Origin: Gordonia paraffinivorans NBRC 108238
GTDB taxonomy: Bacteria > Actinomycetota > Actinomycetes > Mycobacteriales > Mycobacteriaceae
Assembly (NCBI RefSeq): GCF_000344155.1
Contig: NZ_BAOQ01000001.1
Coordinates: forward strand, 1-64,000
Direction: 5' to 3'
Length of the DNA stretch: 64,000 nucleotides
The position numbers and the translations under genes were made by a program. Shown one piece after another: positions 20,085-29,961 of the stretch (its first letter is position 1; every line of letters begins with the position of its first letter). Under the pieces are notes generated by a model that was given only the letters and a program-made list of their open reading frames with translations, was not told the origin of the DNA and searched no databases.

Positions 20085-20654
20085 TTGAAGTATCGGAAGT
20101 TTCTCGGCGCGACCATGATCGCGGCTGCAATGATGACCGGCGTCGCCGCATGCGGCGGCAGCGACGATGACGCCCCGCCCGCGCCGACGCTGACCAGCAC
20201 GGCCGCCGCGAACGCGTCGGGTGCCGCGGGCGACAACGAGTCCGAGATCACCAACGGCAGCAAGCCGCCGTCGATCGCCGCGCTCAACGAGCTCGTCGAC
20301 ACCGCCGTCGACCCGAAGATCCCCGCCAAGGACAAGACCGACCTCGTCCAGGGCTCGGAGAAGGACCCGGAGATCTTCGACGAGCTGGTCAAGGCGCGCG
20401 AGGACAACCCCGACGTCAAGTGGTCCCTCGTCAACCCGGTCATCACCAACGGCCCGAAGAAGGCCAACGTGAAGGTCCGCATCGAGACCGCGGGCAACCC
20501 GCCCGCCAACGCCGAGGCGACCATCGTCTTTGACAAGGGTCGCTGGAAGCTCTCGAACCAGACCGTCTGCAACCTGCTCGGCCTGTACCAGGTCGAGAGC
20601 GCGATGTGCACCCCGGCAGGCGGTGCCACCAGCTCGAAGAAGGCCGACAACTGA
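20085..20654 (+). CDS. MTB12-family lipoprotein
   Basis: Lipoprotein precursor of 189 aa. The lipobox VAAC places the acylated Cys at residue 23, after a short basic/hydrophobic signal (MKYRKFLGATMIAAAMMTG). The mature protein has an Ala/Thr linker, then the domain of the low-molecular-weight antigen MTB12/CFP-2. That domain starts SIAALNELVDTAVDPKIPAKDKTDLVQG and ends near IVFDKGRWKLSNQTVCNLL. Function of the family is unknown. The TTG start is supported by GAGGGAG about 5 nt upstream and by the signal peptide. A disulfide between the two late Cys is possible. Confidence 0.85.
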   Translation: MKYRKFLGATMIAAAMMTGVAACGGSDDDAPPAPTLTSTAAANASGAAGDNESEITNGSKPPSIAALNELVDTAVDPKIPAKDKTDLVQGSEKDPEIFDELVKAREDNPDVKWSLVNPVITNGPKKANVKVRIETAGNPPANAEATIVFDKGRWKLSNQTVCNLLGLYQVESAMCTPAGGATSSKKADN

Positions 20655-20693
20655 ACGGCTGATCGCCGGACTTCGCAGGAGCCGGGCCGGCCG

Positions 20694-21635
20694 TCACCGC
20701 CAGGTGACGGTCAGCCCGGTTTTCTGTACCAGGGGGCGGGCGGGATCGGCGCCGACCAGCTCGCGCGCCCCGGTGTAGATCAGCTCGCCGCCGACCGGGA
20801 GCCCGCGGGCCAGGTCCACCTCGACGGTCCCGCCGCCCTCGTAGCTGAACCTGCTGATGGTGAGGGTGTCGGTGCCGCCGGGGATCGCGAACACCGAGTT
20901 CACCGGCGTCTCCTCGGCGGAGAACTGGATGGTCAGCTTGTCCCCGTCCCAGGCCGCGAGCCGGGCGTCGACGGTCTGGGTGACCGTCGCCGCGGCCGAG
21001 ATGGTGCGCTCGGTGCGCCACCGCGCACCCACCCCGATGGGTTCGGTGGGCAGGGCGATGGTGGTGTTCAGTGCGGTGACGATCGACTGTTCGACGGCCA
21101 GCCGGGCCTCTTCGCCGGCGTCCTCGGGCGGCGCGAGCCGCACCGTGACGGGGGCCAGGCCGGCGCCGAGCGTCAGACCGCCCCTCGTCCCGGCCATGGC
21201 CTCCAGCGAGGTGTTCAGTCGCGGGTCGGGGGAGGTGACGCTCGCGAGGTCGAATTCCACCTCGGACTGCTGGTCGCACACGAACCGCGCGGTCAGCGGC
21301 GTCTCGACGGTCTGTGCCTCCGCCGACCCCGGCGACTCGACCCGCGACGTGGTCACCAGCGTCACCTGCTGCGCCGACCCGAGGTCGGGGCGGGCGGCGG
21401 CCACCCGCCGGTCACCGGCACCCGGGTCGACCAGGGTGACCGTCGCCGGCGCGATCGGCAGCGGTGCGGCGCCGGCGTCCCGGGACGGCGAGCCGGTCAC
21501 GCAGCCGCCGGCTGCCGTCGAACTCGACGCGGCCTCGCCGGAGTCCGACGAACACCCCGCGACCAGCACGGACACCGCCGCGACCGCGGCGCACGACGAG
21601 ATGACGGAACGGCGGAGACGAGCATGCGTGGACAC
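20694..21635 (-). CDS. putative lipoprotein of unknown function
   Basis: Product of 313 aa from a GTG start. The signal sequence ends in the lipobox LVAGC (acylated Cys28), followed by a Ser/Gly/Ala tether. The mature part is rich in beta-strands and Thr, with a late segment [24 protein letters not shown] that resembles domains measuring total hydrolysable material in actinobacterial lipoproteins. I do not recognise a characterised family. It is divergent from lspA, the signal peptidase that would process it, with only about 25 bp between starts. Confidence 0.75.
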   Translation of the reverse strand: MSTHARLRRSVISSCAAVAAVSVLVAGCSSDSGEAASSSTAAGGCVTGSPSRDAGAAPLPIAPATVTLVDPGAGDRRVAAARPDLGSAQQVTLVTTSRVESPGSAEAQTVETPLTARFVCDQQSEVEFDLASVTSPDPRLNTSLEAMAGTRGGLTLGAGLAPVTVRLAPPEDAGEEARLAVEQSIVTALNTTIALPTEPIGVGARWRTERTISAAATVTQTVDARLAAWDGDKLTIQFSAEETPVNSVFAIPGGTDTLTISRFSYEGGGTVEVDLARGLPVGGELIYTGARELVGADPARPLVQKTGLTVTWR

Positions 21636-21660
21636 GGGTAGCCAGCGTATTCCACCGGTC

Positions 21661-22386
21661 GTGGACAATGACCCTGTGGCTGACCAACCCCTGACCGAGT
21701 CCGAGAACGGACGGCGGTTCGCCAAGACGACGCTCGCGGTGCTCGGCGTCGCGCTCGTGGTGATCGGTCTCGACCTGCTGACGAAGACGATCGTGGTCGC
21801 GACCCTGGACCCGCAGCGACCCGTCGAGATCATCGGCGACGTGGTCACCCTGCGCCTGGTCCGCAACAGCGGAGCCGCGTTCTCGCTCGCCTCGGGGTAC
21901 ACCTGGGTGCTGTCGGTCATCGCACTGGTCGTGGTCGCGGTCATCATCCGCTACAGCAGCCGGCTGAGGTCCTGGTGGTGGGCGATCGGCCTGGCGCTCG
22001 TCCTCGGCGGCGCCATCGGCAACCTGATCGACCGCATCTTCCGCGCTCCGAAGCCCTTCCAGGGGCACGTCGTCGACTTCATCTCCGTCGGCTGGTGGCC
22101 GGTGTTCAACGTGGCCGACTCGGCGGTGGTGTGCGGCGCAGTCCTGCTCGTCGTCCTGTCGGGACTCGGCTTCGACTACGACGGCACCCGCAGCGGTTGG
22201 GCGGCCCGCCACGACCACGATTCACCCGACGACACCGGCCCCGGCGCCGGCACGGACCACGAGGATGCAGTCATCGACGAGAAGGACGCGATCGAAGAGA
22301 AGGACGGGGGAGTGACGGCTCCCGCGACGGACACCCCGGACGAGCAGACCGGCACGAGCGGACGCGGAGGTGGCGCCGATGCGTGA
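21661..22386 (+). CDS. lspA: lipoprotein signal peptidase LspA
   Basis: Aspartic membrane protease that removes signal peptides from prolipoproteins after Lgt acylation. The product is 241 aa with four transmembrane helices. The catalytic aspartates are Asp124 in [11 protein letters not shown] and Asp153 in FNVADSAVV, and the [10 protein letters not shown] motif is present. GTG 21661 fits a leaderless transcript (TATTCC ends 7 bp upstream); GTG 21676 is the alternative. The protein carries an unusual acidic tail of about 70 residues after the last helix. The stop overlaps the rluD start. Confidence 0.95.
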   Translation: MDNDPVADQPLTESENGRRFAKTTLAVLGVALVVIGLDLLTKTIVVATLDPQRPVEIIGDVVTLRLVRNSGAAFSLASGYTWVLSVIALVVVAVIIRYSSRLRSWWWAIGLALVLGGAIGNLIDRIFRAPKPFQGHVVDFISVGWWPVFNVADSAVVCGAVLLVVLSGLGFDYDGTRSGWAARHDHDSPDDTGPGAGTDHEDAVIDEKDAIEEKDGGVTAPATDTPDEQTGTSGRGGGADA

Positions 22387-23305
22387 GTCACGTGTCCTGC
22401 CGGTCCCGAACGGCCTCGACGGCATGCGCGTCGACGCCGGGGTGTCGCGCATCCTCGGACTGTCGCGCACCGTGGTCGCCGCTCTCGCCGAGGACGGCGA
22501 CGTGCTCGTCGACGGGGTGCCGGTCGGCAAGTCGCACAAGCTCGCGGCGGGCAGCCTTCTCCACGTGACGCTGCCCGAGCCGGACGAGCCGCTGCGCATC
22601 GAGCCGACGCCGGTGGAGAACCTCGACGTCATCTACCACGACTCCGACATCGTCGTCGTCGACAAGCCGGTCGGCGTCGCCGCGCATCCCTCGCTCGGCT
22701 GGACCGGCCCCACCGTGATCGGGGCACTCGCGGCCGCCGGCTTCCGCATCTCGACCTCCGGCGCCCACGAACGCCAGGGCATCGTGCACCGCCTCGACGT
22801 CGGCACCTCCGGCGTCATGGTCGTGGCCGCGTCCGAGCGCGCCTACACGCTGCTCAAGCGCGCGTTCAAGGAACGCACGGTCGACAAGCGCTATCACGCG
22901 CTGGTGCAGGGACACCTCGACCCGCCCTCGGGCACCATCGACGCGCCGATCGGCCGCCACCGCGGCGCGGACTGGAAGTTCGCCGTCACCGCCAACGGGA
23001 AGCCGAGCGTCACCCACTACGACACGCTCGAGATGTTCGCGGCCGCGTCACTGCTCGACGTCCACCTCGAGACCGGGCGCACCCATCAGATCCGCGTCCA
23101 CTTCTCGGCCCTGCACCATCCGTGTTGCGGCGACCAGACCTACGGCGCCGACCCGGTGCTCGCCAAGAAGCTCGGCCTCGAGCGGCAGTGGCTGCACGCG
23201 CGGGCGCTGAGGTTCGCCCATCCCGCCGACGGCCGCATGGTCGAGTTCACCTCGTCGTACCCGGCGGACCTGCAGCACGCGCTCGACGTCCTGCGCGACA
23301 CCTAG
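22379..23305 (+). CDS. rluD: RluA-family (RluD-like) 23S rRNA pseudouridine synthase
   Basis: Product of 308 aa that isomerises uridines in rRNA. An N-terminal S4-like RNA-binding domain (about residues 15-65) precedes the catalytic domain. The catalytic motif is [12 protein letters not shown] with Asp140, and the family motif [11 protein letters not shown] follows. Target positions cannot be read from sequence. The ATG at 22379 overlaps the lspA stop by 8 bp and follows GGAGGTGG. The lspA-rluD pair is conserved in Gram-positive bacteria and in M. tuberculosis (Rv1539-Rv1540). Confidence 0.92.
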   Translation: MRESRVLPVPNGLDGMRVDAGVSRILGLSRTVVAALAEDGDVLVDGVPVGKSHKLAAGSLLHVTLPEPDEPLRIEPTPVENLDVIYHDSDIVVVDKPVGVAAHPSLGWTGPTVIGALAAAGFRISTSGAHERQGIVHRLDVGTSGVMVVAASERAYTLLKRAFKERTVDKRYHALVQGHLDPPSGTIDAPIGRHRGADWKFAVTANGKPSVTHYDTLEMFAAASLLDVHLETGRTHQIRVHFSALHHPCCGDQTYGADPVLAKKLGLERQWLHARALRFAHPADGRMVEFTSSYPADLQHALDVLRDT

Positions 23306-23477
23306 ACCCGACCCGCGAACCGGTGACCTCGGGCGCGCCGGACGGGGTCGGCGAGGCCCGACACCGCCACAGCTGTCCCATTCGTCACTGCCCGGAGAGC
23401 CTCCGGGTGGGTGTCGGTGGACGCGCCTAGAGTGGACCGGAATCCACCGCAGACGGCACACGATCAGAAGAGGCACA

Positions 23478-26400
23478 GTGACGGGCTCGTTCGTACACCT
23501 GCACAACCACACCGAGTACTCCATGCTCGACGGTGCGGCCAAGGTGTCACCGCTGTTCGCCGAGGCCAAACGGCTGGGGATGACCGCGATCGGCATGACC
23601 GACCACGGAAACATGTTCGGCGCCAGCGAGTTCTACAACACGGCGATCAAGAACGACATCAAGCCGATCATCGGCATCGAGGCCTACATCGCGCCGGGCT
23701 CGCGCTTCGACACCAAGCGCGTCCAGTGGGGCACCCGCGAGCAGAAGTCCGACGACGTGTCGGGTTCGGGCGCCTACACCCATATGACGATGGTCGCCGA
23801 GAACGCGACCGGTCTGCGCAACCTGTTCAAGCTGTCCTCGCTCGCCTCCATCGAGGGGCAGCTCGGCAAGTGGGCGCGTATGGACGCCGAGCTGATCGCC
23901 GAGTACGCCGAGGGCATCATCGCGACCACCGGCTGTCCGTCGGGCGAGGTCCAGACGCGCCTGCGCCTCGGTCACGACCGCGAGGCCCTCGAGGCGGCCG
24001 CCAAGTGGCAGGACATCTTCGGCAAGGACAACTTCTACCTCGAGCTGATGGAGCACGGCCTCGAGATCGAGCGCCGCGTCCGCGACGGCCTGCTCGAGAT
24101 CGGCCGCAAGCTCGGCATCAAGCCGGTCGTCACCAACGACTGCCACTACGTCGTCAAGGAGGATGCCGCCGCGCACGAGGCGCTGCTGTGCGTGCAGACC
24201 GGCAAGACCCTCTCCGACCCGACGCGCTTCAAGTTCGACGGCGACGGCTACTACCTGAAGTCGGCCGAGGAGATGCGGCAGCAGTGGGACTCGGTGGTGC
24301 CCGGCGCCTGCGACACGACGCTCGAGATCGCCGAGCGCGTCCAGTCCTACAAGGACGTCTTCACCCACCGCGACCGGATGCCGATCTTTCCCGTGCCCGA
24401 GGGGGAGTCGCAGGAGACCTTCCTGCGCAAGGAGGTCCTGCGCGGCCTGCGTGAGCGTCGCTTCCCGGGTCGCGAGGTTCCGCGCGAGTACCTCGAGCGC
24501 GCCAACTACGAGCTCGACGTCATCATCCAGATGGGCTTCCCGGCCTACTTCCTCGTGGTCGGCGACCTGATCCGCCACGCCCAGGAGGTCGGCATCCGCG
24601 TCGGCCCGGGCCGTGGTTCGGCGGCCGGCTCGCTCGTCGCCTGGGCCCTGGGCATCACCAACATCGACCCGATCCCGCACGGACTGCTGTTCGAGCGATT
24701 CCTCAACCCCGAACGCGTGTCGATGCCCGACATCGACATCGACTTCGACGATCGCCGGCGCGGCGAGATGGTCCGCTACGCCACCGAGCGCTGGGGCAAG
24801 GACAAGGTCGCCCAGGTCATCACGTTCGGCACCATCAAGACCAAGGCCGCCATCAAGGACTCCGCCCGGGTCCAGTTCGGCCAGCCCGGCTTCGCGATCG
24901 CCGACCGCATCACCAAGGCGCTGCCGCCGCCCATCATGGCCAAGGACATCCCGGTCTGGGGCATCACCAATCCCGAGCACGAGCGCTATGGCGAGGCCGC
25001 CGAGGTCCGCACGCTCATCGAGACCGATCCGGACGTCAAGAAGATCTACGACACCGCACTCGGTCTCGAGGGCCTGATCCGCAACGCCGGTGTGCACGCG
25101 TGTGCGGTGATCATGTCGAGCGAGCCGCTGACCGACGCGATCCCGGTGTGGAAGCGCGCCCAGGACGGCGCGATCATCACCGGCTGGGACTACCCGTCGT
25201 GTGAGGCCATCGGCCTGCTGAAGATGGACTTCCTGGGCCTGCGCAACCTCACCGTCATCGGTGACGCCCTGGAGAACATCAAGCAGAACCGCGGCATCGA
25301 CCTCAACCTCGACGAGCTGCCGCTCGACGACCCGAAGACCTACGAGTTGCTGGCGCGCGGCGACACGCTCGGCGTGTTCCAGCTCGACGGCGCGGCCATG
25401 CGCGAGCTGCTGAAGATGATGCAGCCCACGGGATTCGAGGACATCGTCGCCGTCCTGGCGCTGTATCGCCCGGGTCCGATGGGCGTGAACGCCCACACCG
25501 ACTACGCCAAGCGCAAGAACGGTCTCCAGGAGATCCGGCCGATCCATCCGGAGCTGGAGGAGCCGCTCAAGGAGATCCTCTCCGAGACCTACGGTCTGAT
25601 CGTCTACCAAGAGCAGATCATGCAGATCGCCCAGAAGGTCGCCGGCTACTCGCTCGGACAAGCAGACCTGCTGCGTCGCGCGATGGGCAAGAAGAAGAAG
25701 GAGATCCTCGACGAGGCCTACGACGGCTTCGCAGAGGGCATGCGCCAGAACGGCTTCTCCCAAGAGGCGATCACCGCGCTGTGGGACACCGTGCTGCCCT
25801 TCGCCGGATACGCGTTCAACAAGTCGCACGCCGCGGGCTACGGCCTGGTGTCGTTCTGGACCGCCTATCTCAAGGCCAACTACCCGGCCGAGTACATGGC
25901 GGGCCTGCTCACCTCCGTCGGCGACGACAAGGACAAGGCCGCCATCTACCTCGCCGACTGCCGCAAGCTCGGCATCACGGTGCTCCCGCCCGACGTCAAC
26001 GAGTCCCAGCCCAACTTCGCCGCGGTCGGAGCCGACATCCGCTTCGGCCTCGCCGCGATCCGCAACGTCGGTTCGGGCGTCGTCGACTCGATCATCAGGT
26101 CGCGCGAGGAGAAGGGGAAGTTCACCAGCTTCTCGGACTACCTCAGCAAGATCGACGTCACCGCCTGCAACAAGAAGGTGACGGAATCGCTCATCAAGGC
26201 CGGGGCCTTCGACTCGCTCGGCCATCCGCGCAAGGGTCTGTTCCTCGTCCACGGCGAGGCCGTCGAGTCGGTGCTCGGCACCAAGAAGGCCGAGGCGATC
26301 GGCCAGTTCGACCTCTTCGGCGGGGGCGGCGACGACGAGGCCGCCGACCTGGGGCTGGCCGAGGTCTTCGCGGTCAAGATCCCCGAGGAGGAGTGGGACA

Positions 26401-27029
26401 CCAAGCACAAGCTCGCCATCGAGCGGGAGATGCTGGGCCTCTACGTGTCCGGGCATCCGCTGGCCGGCGTCGAGCACGCCATCGCGGCGCACACCGACAC
26501 CTCGATCACGCAGCTGCTCGAGGGCAACATCTCCGACGGAGCGCAGATCACCATCGGCGGCATCATCTCGTCGGTGACCCGCCGCGTGAACAAGAAGGGC
26601 GAGCCGTGGGCGGCGGTGACCCTCGAGGACATGGTCGGCGGCGTGGAGGTCTACTTCTTCCCGCGCGCCTACATGGCCTACGGCATGGACATCGTGGCCG
26701 ACAACATCGTGCTCATCAAGGCGCGCGTGAACATGCGTGAGGACAGCATGATGATCAGCGCCAACGATCTCGCGGTCCCGGACCTCGAGACCGCCGGCGC
26801 CACCAAGCCGGTGTCGCTGACGCTGTCGGCGCGGTTGTGCACGCCCGACCGGGTCCAGGCGCTCAAGCAGGTGCTGACCCGTCACCCGGGCATGGCCGAC
26901 GTCCACGTCACTCTCGTCAGCGACAAGAAACAGACCCAGCTGAAGCTGACCGAGTCGTTGCGCGTGGCTCCGAGCTCCGCGCTGATGGGCGATCTCAAGG
27001 CGCTGCTCGGACCGAGCTGTCTGAGCTGA
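23478..27029 (+). CDS. dnaE1: replicative DNA polymerase III alpha subunit DnaE1
   Basis: C-family polymerase of 1183 aa. The N-terminal PHP domain starts [17 protein letters not shown] and contains the metal-binding HNH, MTDHGN and later His/Asp ligands. In mycobacterial DnaE1 this domain is the proofreading exonuclease. The polymerase aspartates are in PDIDIDFDD (about residues 416-424). A PLD-type tandem helix-hairpin-helix and an OB fold near residue 1020 ([21 protein letters not shown]) complete the DnaE1 architecture. The GTG start follows AGAAGAGG. The full-length ligand set separates it from the error-prone DnaE2. Confidence 0.97.
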   Translation: MTGSFVHLHNHTEYSMLDGAAKVSPLFAEAKRLGMTAIGMTDHGNMFGASEFYNTAIKNDIKPIIGIEAYIAPGSRFDTKRVQWGTREQKSDDVSGSGAYTHMTMVAENATGLRNLFKLSSLASIEGQLGKWARMDAELIAEYAEGIIATTGCPSGEVQTRLRLGHDREALEAAAKWQDIFGKDNFYLELMEHGLEIERRVRDGLLEIGRKLGIKPVVTNDCHYVVKEDAAAHEALLCVQTGKTLSDPTRFKFDGDGYYLKSAEEMRQQWDSVVPGACDTTLEIAERVQSYKDVFTHRDRMPIFPVPEGESQETFLRKEVLRGLRERRFPGREVPREYLERANYELDVIIQMGFPAYFLVVGDLIRHAQEVGIRVGPGRGSAAGSLVAWALGITNIDPIPHGLLFERFLNPERVSMPDIDIDFDDRRRGEMVRYATERWGKDKVAQVITFGTIKTKAAIKDSARVQFGQPGFAIADRITKALPPPIMAKDIPVWGITNPEHERYGEAAEVRTLIETDPDVKKIYDTALGLEGLIRNAGVHACAVIMSSEPLTDAIPVWKRAQDGAIITGWDYPSCEAIGLLKMDFLGLRNLTVIGDALENIKQNRGIDLNLDELPLDDPKTYELLARGDTLGVFQLDGAAMRELLKMMQPTGFEDIVAVLALYRPGPMGVNAHTDYAKRKNGLQEIRPIHPELEEPLKEILSETYGLIVYQEQIMQIAQKVAGYSLGQADLLRRAMGKKKKEILDEAYDGFAEGMRQNGFSQEAITALWDTVLPFAGYAFNKSHAAGYGLVSFWTAYLKANYPAEYMAGLLTSVGDDKDKAAIYLADCRKLGITVLPPDVNESQPNFAAVGADIRFGLAAIRNVGSGVVDSIIRSREEKGKFTSFSDYLSKIDVTACNKKVTESLIKAGAFDSLGHPRKGLFLVHGEAVESVLGTKKAEAIGQFDLFGGGGDDEAADLGLAEVFAVKIPEEEWDTKHKLAIEREMLGLYVSGHPLAGVEHAIAAHTDTSITQLLEGNISDGAQITIGGIISSVTRRVNKKGEPWAAVTLEDMVGGVEVYFFPRAYMAYGMDIVADNIVLIKARVNMREDSMMISANDLAVPDLETAGATKPVSLTLSARLCTPDRVQALKQVLTRHPGMADVHVTLVSDKKQTQLKLTESLRVAPSSALMGDLKALLGPSCLS

Positions 27030-27046
27030 TCGGCAGTCCGTCACCG

Positions 27047-27071
27047 AAGTTTTCGGTAGACCGAAACTTTT
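27047..27071 (+). terminator. dnaE1 terminator hairpin
   Basis: AAGTTTTCGGT-AG-ACCGAAACTT forms a stem of 10 bp with one bulged T, directly followed by TTTTCC. It begins 18 bp after the dnaE1 stop. The element also carries a nested ACCGAA-GTT-TTCGGT palindrome, and its 3' end overlaps the candidate -35 of the next gene. Confidence 0.65.
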
Positions 27072-27091
27072 CCTTCGCCGAGCGCTATACT
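27063..27091 (+). promoter_or_regulatory. promoter of small membrane protein gene
   Basis: TATACT at 27086-27091 is a strong -10. GAAACT at 27063-27068 lies exactly 17 bp upstream and is a plausible -35, although it is part of the dnaE1 terminator stem. Confidence 0.5.
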
Positions 27092-27141
27092 CGTGGCCAC
27101 GACCATGAAGGACGTGCCCGGCGAGGGGAGTGTGTTCGCTG

Positions 27142-27411
27142 ATGACCACGATGATCGGCACCAACGCGTACCGACCGGCCCGTCGCGCCCGCGCCACGGT
27201 CGAGGTGTTCGGGGTCCGCTGGCCGGCCCACAAGGCACACGCCGTTCTGGCGGGCGTGGTCGCCGCGCTGGCGACGCTGGTGATCTTCGGCTCGCCGCAG
27301 GCCTCGGCCTGGGTGTCGGCGGTCGTCGTGCTCGCCGTGTGGTGGGGCGAACGCTACCTGGCGGGAAACGCGGCCGTGGCGCCCCGGTCGAATCCGCCCG
27401 GGATCTCGTAG
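27142..27411 (+). CDS. small two-helix membrane protein, unknown function
   Basis: Product of 89 aa. A basic N-terminal segment with VEVFGVRWPAHKAHAVL leads into two hydrophobic helices (about residues 34-50 and 55-75), then a polar tail. ATG 27142 has GGGGAG about 11 nt upstream; GTG 27130 in frame is possible. A strong -10 lies 50 bp upstream, supporting expression. The last 58 bp overlap the 3' end of the convergent beta-propeller gene. I do not recognise the family. Confidence 0.65.
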   Translation: MTTMIGTNAYRPARRARATVEVFGVRWPAHKAHAVLAGVVAALATLVIFGSPQASAWVSAVVVLAVWWGERYLAGNAAVAPRSNPPGIS

Positions 27412-28319
27412 ATCCGGCCGTCGAAGCCGACGCGGAACAGCCTTCCCGCCGAGAAGCCCTGCGTGCCACGGCCGTAGGAGACCACGCTCGACGTCGGCAG
27501 TCCGCTCGCGAGCACGCAAAGGCGTCCCGGTGAGGAGATCCGCACGATCTCGCCGGTGGCGTTGAACGGAACGATCGGGCGGTCCCGCGAGTCCAGCGTC
27601 AGGCCGTCGGGAGTCGACGCCGCGCCGACGCTCAGCAGGCTCTGCACAGTGCGCGGGTTCGTCGTCGATATGCGGCTGACGCCGGGGTTCACGAAGGTGC
27701 GCGAGACGTACAACCAGTTGTCGTCGCGGCCGAGGACCGCGCCGTTCGCGCTCGGCAGCGATCCCCATGCCGCATTCACCGAGCCGCCCGGGGCGACCCG
27801 ACCGATGAGATTGCCGAAGTCGTTGGTGGCATAGACATTTCCCCGTGCCGAGACGTCCATTCCGTTTGCGGCCGACAGCCCGCTCACCCAGGGGCGGAAC
27901 GCGCGGGTGCCGACGTCGAGGCGCCCGATGGACGCGTGCCGGAGCACGTCCCCGGCGATCACCCGCGGATCGGCGCCGTAGCCGACGAGCAAGGTGCCGT
28001 CCGGGGTCCAGGCGAGCGCACCCGCGCCGCCGTCGGGGACCCGGGCGATCGGGACCGCCGGCGCACCCGGCCGGGACAACCGGAACACCCGCCCGGAGAT
28101 CAGGTCGGTGGTGTACAGACGGCCCGACGCATCGACCGTCAGGCCTTCGAGCGCGGCCCCGGGGATCGAGCCCACGAGACGTGCGGGCGCTGCGCCGGGG
28201 CACGAGGGGGCGGCGCCTGCGGGCGCGGTGCCGATCGCGCTCACGAGTCCGGCGGCGACCGCCATGGCCGCCGCGGCGGCGACGACCTTCGTGCGGGACG
28301 GGATGCGCAGGCTTCTCAT
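27354..28319 (-). CDS. secreted SMP-30/NHL-type beta-propeller protein
   Basis: Product of 321 aa. A Sec signal peptide (basic MRSLRIPSRTK, hydrophobic core, cleavage near APAGA-AP at about residue 36) precedes repeated propeller-like strands such as LEGLTVDASGRLYTTDLISGRVFRL and ANGMDVSARGNVYATNDFGNLIGRV. This pattern fits SMP-30/gluconolactonase-like or NHL six-bladed propellers. No catalytic assignment is possible. The ATG at 28319 follows TAGGAGC. Two Cys in the mature part could form a disulfide. It is divergent from ilvA. Confidence 0.8.
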   Translation of the reverse strand: MRSLRIPSRTKVVAAAAAMAVAAGLVSAIGTAPAGAAPSCPGAAPARLVGSIPGAALEGLTVDASGRLYTTDLISGRVFRLSRPGAPAVPIARVPDGGAGALAWTPDGTLLVGYGADPRVIAGDVLRHASIGRLDVGTRAFRPWVSGLSAANGMDVSARGNVYATNDFGNLIGRVAPGGSVNAAWGSLPSANGAVLGRDDNWLYVSRTFVNPGVSRISTTNPRTVQSLLSVGAASTPDGLTLDSRDRPIVPFNATGEIVRISSPGRLCVLASGLPTSSVVSYGRGTQGFSAGRLFRVGFDGRIYEIPGGFDRGATAAFPAR

Positions 28320-28364
28320 GGCTGCTCCTACAGATCGCGGGTCGTGGGCACCGTCCTCGCCGTG

Positions 28365-28420
28365 GCGGCGGGTGGGCTCAGGCGGGGTGGGCTCGGTGGG
28401 GGTGGGCTCGGTCGGGGTGG
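28365..28420 (+). repeat. G-run repeat with quadruplex potential
   Basis: A 56-bp G-rich tract made of degenerate 12-18-bp units of the form GGGGTGGGCTC. It contains at least seven runs of three or more G on the plus strand with short loops. It lies in the divergent spacer between the propeller gene and ilvA, 107-162 bp upstream of the ilvA start. Confidence 0.7.
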
Positions 28421-28526
28421 CTCCGCCCGGGTACCCAACCGGCGCACCCGGAACACCTCGTGAGCACATGTGGACCTCCGTCCTGCGCGCACCCGGTCAG
28501 AAATCCGCCGAGAGCGCAGTGAGAAC

Positions 28527-29906
28527 ATGGACTTCGTGAACACGCACGACGCCCAGGCCCCTGCCCACGGTTCGACGCTGTCGGTCGACAGCATCGAGGC
28601 GGCGTCGACCCGAATCGCCCCGGCGGTGGCCCGGACCCCGCTCGACCAGTGCCCTCGGCTGTCGGCGTCGGGCGCGGAGATCTACCTCAAGCGCGAGGAC
28701 CTGCAGGCGGTCCGTTCGTACAAACTGCGCGGTGCCTACAACGTCATGGCCCAGCTCACCGACGAGGAGCTCGCGCGCGGAGTCGTGGCCGCCAGCGCCG
28801 GCAACCACGCCCAGGGCGTCGCCTTCGCGTGCAAGTCGATGAAGGTGCACGGCCGCATCTACGTGCCGACGACGACGCCGAAGCAGAAGCGCGACCGGAT
28901 CCTCTGGCACGGCGGCGAATACGTCGAGCTCAAGGCCATCGGCGAGACCTACGACGCCGCCGCGGCGGCCGCGCAGGCCGATGTGATGAGCACCGGCTCC
29001 ACCTGGATCCACGCCTTCGACGACCCGCGGACGGCGGCCGGTCAGGGCACCATCGCGCGCGAGATCGTCGAACAGCTCGGCCGCGTGCCCGACGTCGTGG
29101 TGGCTCCGGTCGGGGGCGGCGGCTGCCTCGCGGGGATGGCCACCTACCTGCGCGGGATCTCCGAGGAGGTGTCGATCGTGGGCGTCGAGCCGACCGGCGC
29201 GGTGTCGCTGACCGCGGCCCTCGTCGACGGCGGACCCGTCACGCTCGACGCGATCGACCCGTTCGTCGACGGCGCGGCGGTCAAGCGGATCGGGACGATC
29301 GGGCATCGCGTGATGGCCGACCTCGGCGCCTCGGTGAGCGACCACCCGATCCTCGCGTCGATCACCGACGCCCCGCAGACCCGAATCGTTCCCGACGAGC
29401 GGATCTCCCCGAAGCCGGGTTCGGCGCACATCCTGCACGTCGACGAGGGCGCGATCTGCTCGGCGATGCTCGAGCTCTACCAGAACGAGGGCATCATCGC
29501 CGAACCCGCGGGCGCGCTCGCGGTCACCGCGCTCGACAAGCTCGACCTGCCCGCCGGCGCCACCGTGGTGTGCCTGATCTCCGGCGGCAACAACGACGTG
29601 TCCCGCTACGGCGAGATCATCGAGCGCTCCCTGGTCCACCGCGGGCTCAAGCACTACTTCCTCGTCGACTTCCCGCAGGAGCCCGGCGCACTGCGTCGCT
29701 TCCTCGACGAGGTCCTCGGACCCGACGACGACATCACGCTGTTCGAGTACGTCAAGCGCAACAACCGGGAAACCGGGGCCGCGCTCGTCGGCATCGAGCT
29801 CGGCCGGCCGGAGGACCTCGGTGCGCTGCTCGACCGGATGGCGCACTCGCGGCTGCACTGCGAGCGTCTCGAACCCGGGTCGCCCGCCTACGAATACCTG
29901 ACCTGA
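28527..29906 (+). CDS. ilvA: threonine dehydratase (biosynthetic) IlvA
   Basis: PLP enzyme that deaminates threonine to 2-oxobutanoate, the first step of isoleucine synthesis. The product is 459 aa. The PLP lysine is Lys66 in SYKLRGAYN, the phosphate loop reads VGGGGCLAG, and SAGNHAQGVA is present. The C-terminal regulatory ACT-like domain (HYFLVDFPQEPGALRRFL, from about residue 378) indicates isoleucine feedback control. ATG 28527 is chosen from the normal N-terminal length. Gene order ilvA then treZ matches M. tuberculosis Rv1559 and Rv1562c. Confidence 0.96.
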   Translation: MDFVNTHDAQAPAHGSTLSVDSIEAASTRIAPAVARTPLDQCPRLSASGAEIYLKREDLQAVRSYKLRGAYNVMAQLTDEELARGVVAASAGNHAQGVAFACKSMKVHGRIYVPTTTPKQKRDRILWHGGEYVELKAIGETYDAAAAAAQADVMSTGSTWIHAFDDPRTAAGQGTIAREIVEQLGRVPDVVVAPVGGGGCLAGMATYLRGISEEVSIVGVEPTGAVSLTAALVDGGPVTLDAIDPFVDGAAVKRIGTIGHRVMADLGASVSDHPILASITDAPQTRIVPDERISPKPGSAHILHVDEGAICSAMLELYQNEGIIAEPAGALAVTALDKLDLPAGATVVCLISGGNNDVSRYGEIIERSLVHRGLKHYFLVDFPQEPGALRRFLDEVLGPDDDITLFEYVKRNNRETGAALVGIELGRPEDLGALLDRMAHSRLHCERLEPGSPAYEYLT

Positions 29907-29961
29907 GCGCTGCCAGGCGATGTCGTGAACCCGAAGCCGCGGCGGGCGCGGCCCCGGGCGG

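Noticed and set aside
23547..27233. Open reading frame of more than 1,200 codons antisense to dnaE1
   Set aside because: It is His/Val/Leu/Asp/Arg-rich with no motif and mirrors the codon structure of dnaE1. Long antisense frames are expected at this GC content.
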